A stretch of DNA of 26,854 nucleotides from Priapulus caudatus (GCF_000485595.1 NW_014577260.1:29149-56002); one strand, 5' to 3'; counted from the first letter of the stretch, positions 1 to 12,150 are shown. Notes: a model not told the origin generated them from the sequence alone. Program-made: numbers and translations.

Positions 1-18
1 TATATATATATATATATA
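1..18. repeat. (TA)n microsatellite, cut by the window edge
   Basis: Pure alternating TA from the first base. The true length is unknown because it runs off the left edge. Confidence 0.95.
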
Positions 19-560
19 ATGTATAGGAAGCTGCTATACATGGTGTAGGCCTGTGGGATAACGAGCAAGTGATACCTTATTGTGAAGCGCACCACGAGGA
101 GTTTGCTCACAATCCCGAGTGAATCTAATTTCGCCTTCAGCCTCGGTCGCCTCACGGGAATCGCACCGATCTAACTGCAAACCTTTGCCTGCTGATTAGT
201 AGCGTTGTAACCTTTACATTTCTGACACGTCATTTCCCGTGAGAGATTAGATGGCTGAGGACGGTGTATGTCCACCTACGAGCTGAGCATACACAGCTAG
301 TGGTCTAATTCCGAAAATAGGATTTCGCGTGAATTCCTCTTCGTTTGCTTTAGCATTCAGTAGATGACAGTTGATGCGGTTTAGGCGCAACTAAGTTAGC
401 AGCGAATTGCCTTCGTAACGGACGTTATAGCTATACTGTTACACTCCCATTCTTTCCCCCTGTCTCTTCATCACTTCCCTACTCTTTCCTTACCCACACT
501 CACCTATAACTTAAGCCTGCTTGCACATAGTTGGGCTACTCCCGGTTAACTCTGCACCTT
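19..560. other. Unique DNA, no gene seen
   Basis: Mixed-composition sequence with no long ATG-initiated frame, no tRNA-like box pair and no repeat. Pyrimidine-rich from about 450 to 500. I see nothing that can be named. Confidence 0.6.
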
Positions 561-779
561 TATCATCATCGTCATGATCATGATCATTATTATTATTATT
601 ATTATCATCATCATCATCATGATCATTATTATTATTATTATTATCATCATCATCATCATCATCATCGTCATCGGCAGCAGCAGCAGCAGAAACAGCAGCA
701 GCAGCAGAAACAGCAGCAGCTACAAGAACACCAACAGCAAAAACATTAGTAGTAGATGGAACAGTAGAATTATTTATTA

Positions 780-815
<36 letters not shown>
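561..815. repeat. Mixed trinucleotide repeats (ATC, TTA, CAG)
   Basis: Blocks of ATC and ATT triplets (561-675) run into CAG/AAACAG triplets (674-735) and then a TTA run (about 771-815). The phase changes between blocks. Frames through it would give His/Tyr, Ile or Gln runs, and more than one frame is open. That is what a triplet repeat gives, not evidence of a polyglutamine gene. Confidence 0.9.
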
Positions 816-1395
816 GTAGTAGTAGCTAGTAGTAGTAGTAGTTATAGTAGTAGTAGTAGGAGTCAGTTAGCAGCAAGCGATCAGTCAGTAGCCCAGCAGC
901 AAGCCGCAGCAGCACAGCAGCGATAGGCAACTAGCAGTAGCAACAGCAGTGAGTAACAACACAGCGAGCAGCCAGCCAGCAGCACAGCAGTAGTAGTATA
1001 GCAGCAGCACCAGCAGCAGTAGTCTAGTAGTAGTAGTAGTAGTATGAGTAGTAGTGAGTCAGTTCATAGTAGCTAGTAGCAGCAGCAGCAGCCCCAGCAG
1101 TAGTATAGCAGCAGCCGCAGCAGAATAGCATAGCAAACAGCCAGTTAGCAGCAGCCAGCAGCAGCAGCAGTAGTAGCGCAGGCAGCAGCATGCAGCGAGT
1201 CAGTATCAGTAGTAAGTAGTAGTAGCACGTATAGCTAGTAGTGATAGTAGTAGTAGTAGTAGTAGTAGTGAGTAGTAGTAGTAGCAGCGACAGAGAGTGA
1301 GGAGCGACAGCACCACCTACACCACCACCACCCAGCAGCAGCAGTAGTTAGCTAGTTAGTAGCCAGCAGCGCAGCGCAGCAGCAGCAGCCAGTAC
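816..1395. repeat. Degenerate TAG/CAG (AGC) trinucleotide field
   Basis: About 580 bp of TAG, CAG, GTA and AGC triplets with many one-base phase slips, closing with a CAC/CAG stretch near 1310-1395. Every frame is interrupted because TAG is itself a stop. The field continues the cleaner triplet blocks to its left and looks like a decayed extension of them, or like long-read consensus error. Confidence 0.85.
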
Positions 1396-1832
1396 ATAGA
1401 GAGGCCAAGCCTAGGTGTTTGGGGTCCAGCAGCCAGAAGAAGCGCACGACGGCCGAAATCGATTTCGCCATGTGGGGTTTCAAGATAGCTTCCGTTCGAG
1501 CAAGCTGCTCCGTAATCATCCGCTTATCTCACCTGTTTGACAGAACGCATCGATCGAAACGTCGTTGGTTAGTTTGTTGTCCGCTGGCGTGAGTGCTGAC
1601 AACGTTTGGTCATGACGCCAGTTTTCCCCGCAGCAAGCCGGCTATTGCCTTATTGACGCACGTCGACGGTTGCCCCTTGTCATCCCGTGTCTTAAACGAG
1701 CTGCACCTTGCAGCACGAGAGTGGGTATAGGTAGAGCATACAGGCATGTATGTACATACATGCACGTACATACAGGCACGTACATACATGCTATAAATAC
1801 TATAAACCTCACGCCCCTGTTATCTTTAGGAT
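1396..1832. other. Unique DNA with a 20-bp palindrome, no gene seen
   Basis: Unique spacer between the triplet field and the TCCA block. At 1744-1763 it contains the perfect palindrome GCATGTATGTACATACATGC, followed by further GTAC/ATAC-type sequence to about 1792. No coding evidence. Confidence 0.6.
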
Positions 1833-3037
1833 ACATCCAATCATCCATTCATCCACCCACCCATCCATCCATGCGTCCATCCATTCATCCATTTATTCAG
1901 CCATCCATCCATCCATCCATCCATCCATTCATTCATTCATTCATTCATCCATCCACCATCCATTCATCCACCATTCATCCATCCACCATCCATCCATCCA
2001 TCCACTCCAGTCCATCCATCCATCCATCCTCCATCCATCCAACCATCATCCATCCATCCAATCCCATCCATCCATCCATCCATCCATCCATCCTCCATCC
2101 CACTCATCGCATACCATCTACTCCATCCATCCATCCATCCATCCAATCGCATCCATCCATCCATTCCATGCCATCCATCCATCCAATCATCCTATCCAGT
2201 TGCACACTCCTATCCATCCAATCCATCCATCTCCATCCATTCCATCCATTCATCCATCCATCCATCCATTCATCCATTCATCCATTTCATTCATTCAGTC
2301 TTATCTTTTCAAGCCCATCTCCAGTCCATCTATCCATTCACCATCTCTCCACTCCAGTCCTCCATCGATCCATCATCCATCCAATTCCATCCAATCCCCA
2401 TCCATCATCCTATCCATCATCCATCCATCCAGATGTACGCATCCCCATCCAGCCAGCCATCCATGCCCATCCATCCACTCCATCCAATCATCCATCCATG
2501 TCATCCATTCCATCCATCCATCCATCCACCATCCATCCCATCCTCCAATCCATCCCATCCATTCCACGTCCATCCATCCATCCAGTCTATCCAATCCAAT
2601 CCATCCACTCCATCCATCCAACCAATCCATCCAATTCCAGTCCATCACATCCATCCAGTCAATGCCGATCCATCCATCTCCATTCCATCCATATCCATCC
2701 ACTTCCATCCATTCCATCCATCCATCACATCCAATCGTCATCCATCCATCCATCCATCCATCGCCATCCATCCATCCATCCATTCATCCATCCATCCAGT
2801 CCATCAGCCATCCATCCATCCATCCATCCACCATCACATCCATCCATCCCATCCATCCATCCATCCATCCATCCATCCATCCATCCATCCAGTCCATCCA
2901 TCCATCCATCCATCCATCCATCCATCCATCCATCCATCCATCCATCCATCCATCCATTCATCCATCCATCCATTCATACATCCATTCATCCATCCATCCA
3001 TCCGTCCATCCATCCATCCATCCATCCATCTATCCAC
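1833..3037. repeat. (TCCA)n tetranucleotide block, 1.2 kb
   Basis: Nearly continuous TCCA/CCAT repeats, with many one- or two-base slips on the left and much purer repeats from about 2730 to 3037. A four-base unit read in triplets gives Ser-Ile-His-Pro on + and Met-Asp-Gly-Trp on -, and neither contains a stop. This explains very long open frames on both strands (up to 472 codons on +, starting on TTG at 1670). They are artefacts. The purer right end suggests recent expansion there. Confidence 0.95.
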
Positions 3038-3854
3038 CCCCTCACACATCCGGCATATCCATGGCTAGTTAACGTACGGTTTCTCTAGCTAACTATTTTC
3101 ATCTAGCCTAAGCCTGAAGCCTGTCAACACGTACGCTGAATTCGCGCAGTCTCAGCTGAAAAGCAAATGGCTTTAAAAGGGTTCACATTTTTTCTCAAGA
3201 CTGGCAGCGCGCTCTTTAAGGTAACACTCTGCTGATACATATAGATTATACAGGCATCTTCGCGACCTCTTCCTGCGTTCTTTAATAGCGTAAGAGATAA
3301 TATCATCCCTTTCGCTGCCAACCTGGGTTTCCAGTCTTTCACCCGATTACTGTTCGTTCCGAACGTAAATAAATAATTTATTATATTTATTATTTTATTC
3401 AATTTTATCTTCTGACGCAAAATATTCTTTCATTGATAGGAGAGAGACGTGCGTTAGACCATCGTGTGTACCTGCAATAATTGCCTATACTGAAAATAAA
3501 GTGTTTTTTCTGTCAGTGCGATTGCGCTGCTAGGCGCGTCGGCGTGTCAATAGCTTTGCGAAGTTTCTGATTTTGTTCGCAACGCAACCATGTGAGTGCG
3601 TGTGTGGATTGCGTCAGGTTTTCGTGCAATAGAAGCTCAAATATATTTAGTGCTATAGAAATATAGTGCTCGAAATAATAACTTTACTCTGCTCTGGACT
3701 AATGTTCACTTTCTTATTTTCTTTCTCCATGGCAACAGCAAAAATAAAGCAGCCTAATCATGGACTCAGTTTTGATGTTCGTCGCAAACTGGTTTTCCTC
3801 GGATCACTGATTCTTTTTCTCTGTTAGACTACTCTGTCCAGGCTATTTCGCGGA

Positions 3855-3856
<2 letters not shown>
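3038..3856. other. Unique DNA, no gene seen
   Basis: AT-rich in the middle (3365-3410), otherwise mixed. The longest minus-strand frame (3420-3124) has no ATG start and shows no domain. I see nothing that can be named. Confidence 0.55.

Positions 3857-3924
<68 letters not shown>
3857..3924. repeat. (TG)n microsatellite
   Basis: Pure TG dinucleotides, followed by GTGC/GTAC-type alternating purine-pyrimidine sequence to about 3990. Such sequence can adopt Z-DNA. Confidence 0.97.
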
Positions 3925-3927
<3 letters not shown>

Positions 3928-4354
3928 ATAGGCTACGCTTGTGTGTGGGCATGCGCGTGCGTACGTGTGCGTGCGTATGTACGCATGTTGGCATGTCTCA
4001 AGCCTGTTGTCATCCAGCACCTGTCTGATCAGCTCATGTACCTGAGACTCTGTGATAGGTGAACGTTGACGAACGATCCGCCATAGTCGCCCAGAAATGG
4101 CACGCTTCTATCGCAACCATAGGGCAAGAGTAATATAGAAATTAAGTGCCGCGGATCATGCCTAGTTCTACATTACGAGTCGCAACGCCGGTGAGAAGTT
4201 TATCTAACGTGTAAAAAACCGCGAGGGCTTTTCCAGAGAGCCATCTGCCGCTGTAATTCAGGATCCGTATTAAGCGTATAAGAGTTTAGCAGCATCATAC
4301 CGAGCTATAGCTTGCTACAGATGTTTGACAGCGACATGTATTTCGTGTATTTCG
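3925..4354. other. Unique DNA, no gene seen
   Basis: Mixed sequence between the (TG)n run and the small MITE. No open gene and no recognisable RNA. Confidence 0.55.
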
Positions 4355-4362
4355 ATGCAGAT

Positions 4363-4413
4363 CAGGAGTAGATAATAGGGATCCCTAATATTAATCCCTA
4401 TTATCTACTCCTG
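4363..4413. mobile_element. 51-bp palindromic hAT-like MITE with perfect 8-bp TSD
   Basis: The termini are perfect 20-bp inverted repeats, CAGGAGTAGATAATAGGGAT at 4363-4382 and its exact complement at 4394-4413, around an 11-nt loop. Identical 8-mers ATGCAGAT flank it (4355-4362 and 4414-4421). Established knowledge: hAT elements make 8-bp target duplications, often of form nTnnnnAn, and commonly have ends starting CAG. All three fit. There is no coding capacity, so it must be non-autonomous. A sequence resembling its target without the insertion lies at about 4550-4592 (TTTCGATGGAGATAC ... TCGGCAGGTGT), which supports an insertion event. Perfect arms suggest a young insertion. A plain hairpin is the alternative, but it would not explain the duplicated 8-mer. 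Confidence 0.8.
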
Positions 4414-4421
4414 ATGCAGAT

Positions 4422-6957
<2,536 letters not shown>

Positions 6958-7090
6958 TTGTGTGTGCGTGTGTGCCTGTGTCGCTGCCGCGCGCGCGCCG
7001 CGCGCCTGTGTGTGTGTTGTGTTGTGTGTGGTGTGCTGTGTGTGTGTGTGTGTGTGGTGTGTGTGTATGTGCTCCTTCGCGTGTGCGTGT
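6958..7090. repeat. Degenerate (TG)n with GCGC interruptions
   Basis: TG-rich alternating sequence interrupted by a CGCGCG stretch and single-base slips. It could form Z-DNA. Confidence 0.9.
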
Positions 7091-7216
7091 ACATCTCTCT
7101 CTCTCTCGTTCTCTCTCTCTCTCTCAGCTCGCTCTCCTCCTCTCTCTCTCTCTCTTCTCTCTCTCTAATCTATCCCATCCTCTCCCTCTCTCTGACTCTC
7201 TCTCTGTCTCTACATA
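7091..7216. repeat. Degenerate (CT)n
   Basis: Pyrimidine-rich CT repeats with small interruptions, immediately after the TG tract. Together they form a compound microsatellite. Confidence 0.9.
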
Positions 7217-7224
7217 CTACTAAA

Positions 7225-7317
7225 ATATATATATATATAATATATAAGTATATATATATATATTATTTTTCTTCTCCTCCTCTTTCTTCTTCTTCCACTT
7301 CTTCTTTTTTTCTATTA

Positions 7318-7348
<31 letters not shown>

Positions 7349-7365
7349 TATTATTAATATTATAA
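7225..7365. repeat. Compound (AT)n - (CTT)n - (ATT)n
   Basis: AT dinucleotides to about 7265, then TTC/CTT triplets to about 7310, then ATT/ATC triplets to about 7365. Confidence 0.9.
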
Positions 7366-7865
7366 CGCATGCATACATGTCCCCATACAGGAATACACAA
7401 AGTGTGGGTACGTGCGTACGTGCGTGCGTGCAGCCGCTATGTGCTGGTGGCAGCAGAGTGGATAAAGGGTGGGCGCAGACGCAGCATCTTATGGCTATCA
7501 CACGCTAGAGCAACAGCATTCATTCTGTAAGGTCTGACAGGACATCACCGACAGCAGCTCGCGATGTGGCCTTAGGCTAGGCACTTTACTGCCGTTACCT
7601 GAAGTGTAGTTTCCATAAAAATTGTTAGTGTGCGTGCTAGAGCTGTCGATATTCGTAGGAGAAGGATATTGGCGGAAACAGCCTGTAATCTTGAAATACG
7701 AACTCTGTCCGAGAGGTTGGATTGTCATGAACGGACTAATTGCCTCTCGTCAGCGCACGTCTCTAATATATAGTATATCATTTATAATATACTATATATA
7801 CATAGACGGGGTGAATCATTGCTATATATATATACTGACAACACAGCTTGAATAAAGAGATAAGG
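7366..7865. other. Unique DNA with an AT hairpin, no gene seen
   Basis: Mixed sequence. An inverted repeat with 13-bp arms (7766-7778 and 7787-7799) around an 8-nt loop lies in an AT-rich stretch. No coding or RNA evidence. Confidence 0.55.
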
Positions 7866-8245
7866 ATGAATAGATAGATAGATAGGATCAGATAGAATAG
7901 ATAGAAGATAAGAGTAGTAGATAGAATAGCAAAGATAGATAGATAAATAGATAGATAAGATAGATAGATAGATACATAGATAGATCAGATAGATAGATAG
8001 ATAGATAGATGGATACCGATTGATAGCATAGACAGAATATATAATTATATAGATATATAGATAAAGAAATAAATGGCCATACTACTATATATATATATAC
8101 TATCATACCGACTAGATAGATAGATATGATAGATAAGATAGATGACTAGATAGATATAAGATAGATAGAACTAGATAGATAGATAGAATAGAATAGATAT
8201 ATAATAGAAAGATAACTAAATAGAATAGATACATTAGATAGAGTA
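7866..8245. repeat. Degenerate (GATA)n, left block
   Basis: GATA tetranucleotides with frequent single-base insertions and losses. First part of a GATA-TACA-GATA sandwich. The minus strand reads as TATC. Confidence 0.92.
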
Positions 8246-8560
8246 GATACATACATACACGTACATACATATCATACATACATACAATACATACATACAT
8301 ACAACATACATACATACAGTACATTACGATACATACATACATAGCATACATACATAATACATACACTAGCATACCATACTACATACATACATAATACAAG
8401 TACAACATACACTACATACATACATAACATACATACATACATACCATAGCATACATACATACATACATACACTAGCATACATACCTACCATACATACATA
8501 CATACATACCATGACATACCATACATTACATACATACATACATAAATACTCATACATAAC
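8246..8560. repeat. (TACA)n block inside the GATA field
   Basis: TACA/CATA tetranucleotides with slips such as ATACCATAGC. The boundary with GATA on both sides is abrupt, and GATA resumes at about 8570. Confidence 0.92.
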
Positions 8561-8569
8561 TCTAATAAG

Positions 8570-8935
8570 ATGATATAGATAGAGGATACATAGATACGAT
8601 AACTAGATAGATAGATAGATAATAGATAGAATAAGTAGAGTAGACTAGATAGATAGATAGGATAGATAGATAGATATATAGATAGGATAGAATAATAGAT
8701 AGATAGATTAGATAGATAGATAATAGATAGAAGATAAGAATAGATAATAGATTTAATAGATAGAATAGAATACGATAGATAGATAGATAGGTAGTAGACT
8801 AAATCGAATAGTACCCGATAAAAATAGATCATTTAGCGATACTATAACTCAGAGTAGATACGTGCCATGTAAGGATAAATAAAGGTAAGAATAGATGAGG
8901 ATAGATAAATAGGAGATAGATAGACTTCATTATCG
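8570..8935. repeat. Degenerate (GATA)n, right block
   Basis: GATA tetranucleotides resume in the same orientation and decay towards 8935. Confidence 0.9.
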
Positions 8936-9065
8936 AACTATATCTTTTCCTAGATGAAGAACTTGGCGCCACTGTGAAGGATAATCAGCGTTCCGTCGCA
9001 TGCGCTCACCATATCGATATCTATAGCTTTATACAGCTATACCTGCAGAAGCGAACGCGAATTTA

Positions 9066-9531
9066 TGTACCTAGTATGTTCGGTCTAATTCCTTGTATGC
9101 TCTGTCTAGAAACCGAGTATGATCTGTCATGTACCTAGTATGTTATGTCTAATTGTTCCAATTGTTCTGTCTAATTCCTTGTATGTTCTGTCTAGAAACC
9201 GAGTATGTTCTGTCATGTACCTAGTATGTTCTGTTAAATTGTTACAATTGTTCGGTCTAACTCCTTGTATGTTCTGTCTAGAAAGTTGAAACCGCGTATT
9301 GTCTGTCATGTACCTAGTATGTTCTGTTAAATTATTACAATAGTTCGGTCTAATTCCTTGTATGCTCTGTCTAGAAACCGAGTATGTTCTGTCATGTACC
9401 TAGTATGTTATGTCTAATTGTTCCAATTGTCCTGTCTAATTCCTTGTATGTTCTGTCTAGAAACCGAGTATGTTCTGTCATGTACCTAGTATGTTCTGTC
9501 TATGCGCTGTCTCACACATACTGTCTAATGT
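9066..9531. repeat. 86-bp higher-order tandem repeat of four 21-22 bp subunits
   Basis: The landmark GTACCTAGTATGTT occurs at 9067, 9131, 9217, 9310, 9396 and 9482, spaced 64, 86, 93, 86 and 86 bp. Each 86-bp unit is made of four related subunits ending in TGTTCTGTCTA or a close variant. They begin TTCCTTGTA, AAACCGAGTA, GTACCTAGTA and TTGTTCCAAT. The first unit lacks the fourth subunit (86-22=64), and one unit carries a 7-bp insertion. The right end decays after 9510. A 60-codon minus frame inside it reads Glu-His-Thr-Arg-like repeats, but 86 is not a multiple of three, so coding is unlikely. Confidence 0.93.
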
Positions 9532-10098
9532 GTGTTTTTATCTATTGGAACATCACAAGCATTGTTCGATGTGCTTCGGCAGACTATGAGCATTTCTCAT
9601 GGGTGTCTTAAGCGTGCGCGCGCGCGCCGACCCTATAATTATACATCGATCTCTTGGGTCGCACTGCAGCCGCTCTCCGTAATTTGACTCGGATCACTAC
9701 AAAAAAACGATTCCCCATTTTAGTTAGTTCTTGCTTTTATCGTTTCCTCTTTTTGTTCGTGTTCGCGGTCTTGCCCTGTGTGTAAATAAAGTTTGTTTGT
9801 GCCTATATATAGATAACGCGGCGACTGGTCAGGTTGTGGTGGGGGGGGAGGAAGGGAGGGAGGGATTGGAGGCACTGCCGTGCGATTGCCATCTAAACAT
9901 AATATGAACGTTCATGTGTGAATCTGTGTTTAACGACGGATTGTTATCTGATGAAATCTTCTAATGAACGCGTCTACGAATATCTTGCACACCGTGGTAC
10001 TTGCTTCTGAAAGTGACTCAGGCATTTTTCACTTTAGGTATTGCCTTGTAGTTGCACGTGTCATGTTGTTGATGACTCATCTCGACATGTATTTCCTC
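9532..10098. other. Unique DNA with a G-quadruplex motif, no gene seen
   Basis: Contains a CG run at about 9614-9628, an isolated AATAAA at 9785-9790 and a G-rich tract at 9841-9864. Two AP-1-type TGACTCA strings occur at about 10014 and 10073. No gene boundaries can be tied to the AATAAA. Confidence 0.5.
9841..9864 (+). other. Predicted G-quadruplex motif
   Basis: A run of eight G is followed by GGG runs at 9854-9856, 9858-9860 and 9862-9864 with one- to five-base loops. This satisfies the usual four-run quadruplex pattern on the + strand. Function is unknown. Confidence 0.7.
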
Positions 10099-10170
10099 AT
10101 ATATATATATATATATGTGTTGTGTGTGTGGTGTGTTGTGTGTGTGTGTGTGTTGGTGTGTGTGTCTGTG

Positions 10171-10205
<35 letters not shown>

Positions 10206-10480
10206 GTTTTGTGTGTGTGTGTGTGCGTGCGCGTGGCGTGCGTGCGCGGTGGCGGTGCGTGCGTGTGTGCGTGTGGGCGTGCGTACACGTGTGTGTATGT
10301 ATGGTGTGGTTGGTGTGTGTGTGTGTGTGTGGTGTGTGTGTGTGTGTATATAGCGTGTGGTGTGTGCGTGCGTGTATAGCGTGTGCGCGGCGAGGCGCGT
10401 GTGTGTGTGTGGCGCGTGTGTGTGCGCGTGCCGAGGCGTGTGGTGTGTTGTGTGTGTGTCGTGCGTGCGTGTGTTTATGT
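10099..10480. repeat. (AT)n followed by degenerate (TG)n, left arm of a TG/CA inverted pair
   Basis: About 18 bp of AT and then about 360 bp of TG-rich sequence with GCGTGC interruptions. Faces the CA-rich block at 10561-11029. Confidence 0.93.
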
Positions 10481-10560
10481 TCGGATGTGTTTACAAACTG
10501 CGGTCATCAATCCATTGTAGCGCCTGATGTGACAGTGACGACGCTTGATGTTGATGGTCG

Positions 10561-10951
10561 TCACACACAGACACACACACACACAGCACACACCACACAC
10601 CCACAGCATTGACATACACACACACACACAGCACACAGCACACACAGCACACACGCACTACACACATACACACACACATACACACACACATACACCCACA
10701 CATACACACACCCCAGGCAAAAACGCCACAACACACACACACATTAAACAACACATAGCACCACACACACTGCACACTCTCTTCTGCACACACACAGCAC
10801 ACCAACACACACACACACACACACACACAGCGCACGCACCACACACACACACACACACAACACAGCGACAACACAACAGCGCCGCAGAAGCACCAGCAAC
10901 ACAGCACACACACACACCACACCACACACACACCCACCACACACACAAACA

Positions 10952-11029
<78 letters not shown>
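10561..11029. repeat. (CA)n block, right arm of a TG/CA inverted pair
   Basis: About 470 bp of CA-rich sequence, pure from about 10950 to 11028. Short interruptions (for example near 10712-10735 and 10860-10900) are not mirrored in the left arm, so the two arms are similar in type, not exact copies. Confidence 0.93.
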
Positions 11030-11031
<2 letters not shown>

Positions 11032-11051
11032 GAATCGTCACTTGAGAATTC

Positions 11052-11102
11052 TGAGTCATCGGAAGTAACACGATATCTGCGCATAATAAGAAATAATTAT
11101 TT
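11052..11102. other. AP-1-type motif and 12-bp AT palindrome
   Basis: TGAGTCATC at 11052-11060 is the reverse complement of GATGACTCA at 10071-10079 across the TG/CA pair. AAATAATTATTT at 11091-11102 is a perfect palindrome. Binding is not shown. Confidence 0.35.
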
Positions 11103-11190
11103 CCCGCGTACGTTTAAAGCGATGATAACTACTGTTCTGCTTCAGTAGGGATGTGGCATGAGGGGAAGATTAACGGGAGTACCGAACGCA

Positions 11191-11443
11191 CGAGTATATA
11201 TATGGTCTTACTTGATGCTCACAGCTAATACCGTACAGTAATCGAGTATATATGGTCTTACTTGATGCTCACAGCTAATACCGGACAGTAATCGAGTATA
11301 TTTGGTCTTCCTTGATGATCAGAGTTAATCCAGTGCAGTAATCGAGTATATATGGTCTTACTTGATGATCAGAGTTAATCCAGTGCAGTAATCGATTATA
11401 TATGGTCTTACTTAATGCTCACAGCTAACACCGGACAGTAATC
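11191..11443. repeat. 50-bp tandem repeat, five copies
   Basis: Units begin CGAGTATATATGGTCTTAC at 11191, 11243, 11293, 11343 and 11393 (spacing 52, 50, 50, 50). Two subtypes exist. Copies 1, 2 and 5 contain GCTCACAGCTAA, and copies 3 and 4 contain GATCAGAGTTAATCC. A lone relative sits at 12751-12799. There are no unique spacers, so this is not a CRISPR array. Confidence 0.95.
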
Positions 11444-11462
11444 CAGAGAGACATGATACAAA

Positions 11463-11463
11463 N
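11463..11463. other. Ambiguous base (N)
   Basis: A single N lies between two copies of CATGATACAAA (11452-11462 and 11467-11477). The short duplication may be real or an assembly join. Confidence 0.8.
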
Positions 11464-11581
11464 GATCATGATACAAAATTGCGTGGCACAGCTTTGCTGT
11501 TGATCCTAAGCGCTGCGCGCGGATAGAACGCGCAGTTCGCGGAGATATGCGCACGCGACCCGCGGATGTTCAAGTATGAAG

Positions 11582-11646
11582 CGCTGTCTGCAGTGGAGAC
11601 GTGCGCCAAATTCGAGGCCCGGCGCACGTCTCCACAGCAGTCAGCG
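11582..11646. repeat. Hairpin with 26-bp arms
   Basis: Arms 11582-11607 and 11621-11646 are complementary at 24 of 26 positions around a 13-nt loop. The inner 15 bp (GTGGAGACGTGCGCC and its complement) are perfect. The GC-rich hairpin lies just upstream of the retrotransposon relic. No clear target duplication flanks it. It could be a foldback element, a hairpin RNA precursor or a fragment of a larger transposon end. Confidence 0.75.
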
Positions 11647-11679
11647 ATGGTCTGTAGTTTTAGAAGATGACAATGATTA

Positions 11680-12150
11680 TAAAAATTATGGACGATATTC
11701 TAGGAATTGGAGATTATAAAACAGTAACAAAAAATCGCTTAGTCATGCTCCAGATTAGCTGAATCAAAAAGATAAGAAATTTAATATGAACAAACAAATA
11801 CAATGGTATAAAATTCACCAACAAAGAAAGGATAGAGAAGGAGATATAATAGGCAACCAAGTAATCAAAAAATGCACCAAATATTCATACCTAGGGATTT
11901 AATAAATAATATAGGGGGATATAACGATATGATAAGATCCGAACTGAAAAATGTAGGTTCATATGAGGGAAATATTATCATGGGCAGAAGAGCAAAATTA
12001 TGGAAATCATACTATAGAAGCAAGAGTGAAATTATACGAATGCACAGTTTTACCTTCCTTCCTAAATAACAGTGAAACATGGACTAATGGAAGAAGTAAA
12101 AATGTTGGAGATTTCAAAATGAGTGCCTGCGCAAAATAATATCACTGCAG
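11680..12150 (+). pseudogene. Decayed non-LTR retrotransposon (LINE) reverse-transcriptase C-terminal part
   Basis: What is seen, in family order but in shifting frames: Ile-Met-Asp-Asp-Ile-Leu at 11685-11702, where the catalytic YxDD box belongs, with its Tyr replaced; FNMNK at 11780-11794, where a GLKIN..KTK-like motif usually follows; YLGI at 11888-11899; GGYNDMIRSEL in the next frame at about 11914-11946; VLPSF...SETW at 12047-12082; ECLRKI at 12121-12138. In non-LTR reverse transcriptases the order YADD, KTK, YLG, ETW and CLR is standard, so I infer a remnant of the 3' part of the RT domain. At least four frame changes and stops make it inactive. The N-terminal part, endonuclease and any poly(A) tail are not visible. 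The clade cannot be fixed by eye. Confidence 0.7.

Noticed and set aside
531-749. Histidine/tyrosine/glutamine-rich frame resembling a polyQ protein
   Set aside because: It starts on TTG, lies in a triplet repeat, and an overlapping frame is open too.
1670-3088. 472- and 440-codon open frames on + and several on - across the TCCA block
   Set aside because: A TCCA repeat has no stop in any frame on either strand. Products are Ser-Ile-His-Pro or Met-Asp-Gly-Trp runs, and the longest starts on TTG.
9066-9531. CRISPR array
   Set aside because: Repeat units abut with no unique spacers, and the host is a eukaryote. The same applies to 11191-11443.
10117-11029. Long Cys-Val and Thr-His frames in the TG/CA blocks
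   Set aside because: Dinucleotide repeats without stops. All are spurious.
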